In this document: positions 63,560 to 64,000 of the stretch, in pieces
Layout of the letters: each line of letters opens with the position of its first letter
Numbering within the stretch: position 1 is the first letter of the stretch
Origin: Paracoccaceae bacterium
Lineage (GTDB): Bacteria; Pseudomonadota; Alphaproteobacteria; Rhodobacterales; Rhodobacteraceae
Assembly (NCBI GenBank): GCA_021741245.1
Contig: JAIOYF010000007.1
Location: forward strand, 62,001-126,000
Length of the DNA: 64,000 nt
Reading direction: 5' to 3'
Position numbers and translations under genes: made by a program
The notes under the pieces: model-generated
Told to the model about the DNA's origin: nothing
The model's input: only the letters and a program-made list of their open reading frames with translations
Database searches by the model: none

Positions 63560-64000
63560 ATGTTTTACAAAGACGAACGGCTCGCGCTGTTCATCGACGG
63601 GTCAAATCTATACGCCGCAGCAAAGGCCTTGGGTTTCGACATCGACTACAAACTTCTGCGTCAGGAATTCATGCGTCGCGGCAAGCTTCTTCGTGCGTTC
63701 TACTATACTGCCCTTCTGGAGAATGACGACTATTCACCTATCCGGCCGTTGGTAGACTGGCTTCACTACAATGGGTTTACCATGGTGACGAAGCCAGCCA
63801 AAGAATACATGGATAGCCAAGGCCGCCGCAAGGTCAAAGGCAACATGGATATCGAACTGACCGTCGATGCCATGGAGCTTGCGCCGCGGGTTGACCATAT
63901 TGTTTTGTTTTCCGGCGATGGGGATTTCCGGCCTTTGGTCGAAAGCCTTCAGCGGCAGGGTGTGCGCGTTTCCGTTGTCTCGACGATCCGCAGCCAACCG
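63560..64000 (+). CDS. NYN domain-containing protein (LabA/DUF88-like), cut by the window end
   Basis: The frame is open from ATG 63560 to the end of the window (147 codons seen). It begins MFYKDERLALFIDGSNLY, the NYN/LabA PIN-like nuclease start with the conserved Asp of FIDGSN (residue 14). KGNMDIELTVDAMELA (about 94-109) and LFSGDGDFRPLVE (about 116-128) supply the other acidic metal ligands. It is likely a metal-dependent ribonuclease or RNA-binding protein of the LabA type. GAGGGG precedes the start. Confidence 0.85.
   Translation, partial: MFYKDERLALFIDGSNLYAAAKALGFDIDYKLLRQEFMRRGKLLRAFYYTALLENDDYSPIRPLVDWLHYNGFTMVTKPAKEYMDSQGRRKVKGNMDIELTVDAMELAPRVDHIVLFSGDGDFRPLVESLQRQGVRVSVVSTIRSQP

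Overview
The window looks like chromosomal DNA of an alphaproteobacterium of the Rhodobacteraceae (Rhodobacter/Paracoccus/Roseobacter type); the genus cannot be fixed. Grounds: high GC; the gene order rpoZ-rsh-pdxJ-acpS-lepB-rnc-era-recO; the order chvI-chvG-hprK(short)-rapZ-EIIA-HPr with pckA divergent; methylsuccinyl-CoA dehydrogenase (ethylmalonyl-CoA pathway); a membrane urate oxidase PuuD; and a complete bhc cluster. A BciB-like gene behind a textbook PpsR/CrtJ-type site (TGT-N12-ACA) suggests a phototrophic member.

Layout. 0-5 kb: tail of a probable xdhC, then a BMP-family (purine nucleoside-type) ABC transporter. 5-10.5 kb: aldo/keto reductase, amino-acid-oxidase-like flavoprotein, GH25 lipoprotein, and a dimethylglycine/sarcosine-type dehydrogenase. 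10.5-13.7 kb: zinc uptake znuB-znuC-zur facing znuA, with two inverted copies of one Zur-like palindrome. 13.8-23.7 kb: urate/allantoin degradation (puuD, LysR regulator, hydroxyisourate hydrolase, a PuuE-UraD fusion, ureidoglycine aminohydrolase, ureidoglycolate lyase, NCS2 permease), interrupted by galM and a DUF2125 gene. 23.8-27.7 kb: alpha/beta hydrolase, GNAT, BciB-like reductase and a GAPDH paralogue. 27.7-33.2 kb: bhcDCBA with divergent bhcR, the beta-hydroxyaspartate cycle of glyoxylate assimilation. 33.2-41.7 kb: parC, SH3 protein, SDR, cobalamin adenosyltransferase, etfBA, DUF6473 and hydroxyacyl-CoA dehydrogenase. 41.7-49 kb: acyltransferase, the PTS-Ntr-like regulatory block with ChvG/ChvI, and pckA. 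49-64 kb: TauE, mcd, MFS transporter, then a housekeeping block ending in a cut-off NYN-domain gene.

How the parts fit: purine breakdown (AllA) and the ethylmalonyl-CoA pathway (Mcd step here) both release glyoxylate. The bhc enzymes convert two glyoxylate to oxaloacetate without carbon loss, and PckA carries oxaloacetate to phosphoenolpyruvate. The window therefore encodes most of a glyoxylate hub with dedicated regulators (BhcR, a LysR protein, ChvG/ChvI-PTS). Steps not seen here include allantoate amidohydrolase and the rest of the ethylmalonyl-CoA pathway.

Non-coding features: six copies of a dispersed intergenic element (core CATCTGTTC-AAATATCC followed by GC hairpins), all in the first 31 kb, two of which appear to supply ribosome binding sites inside operons; several intrinsic terminators; and paired repeats in the bhcA/bhcR and chvI/pckA divergent regions that look like operators. 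No tRNA, rRNA, CRISPR array, insertion sequence or prophage was seen.
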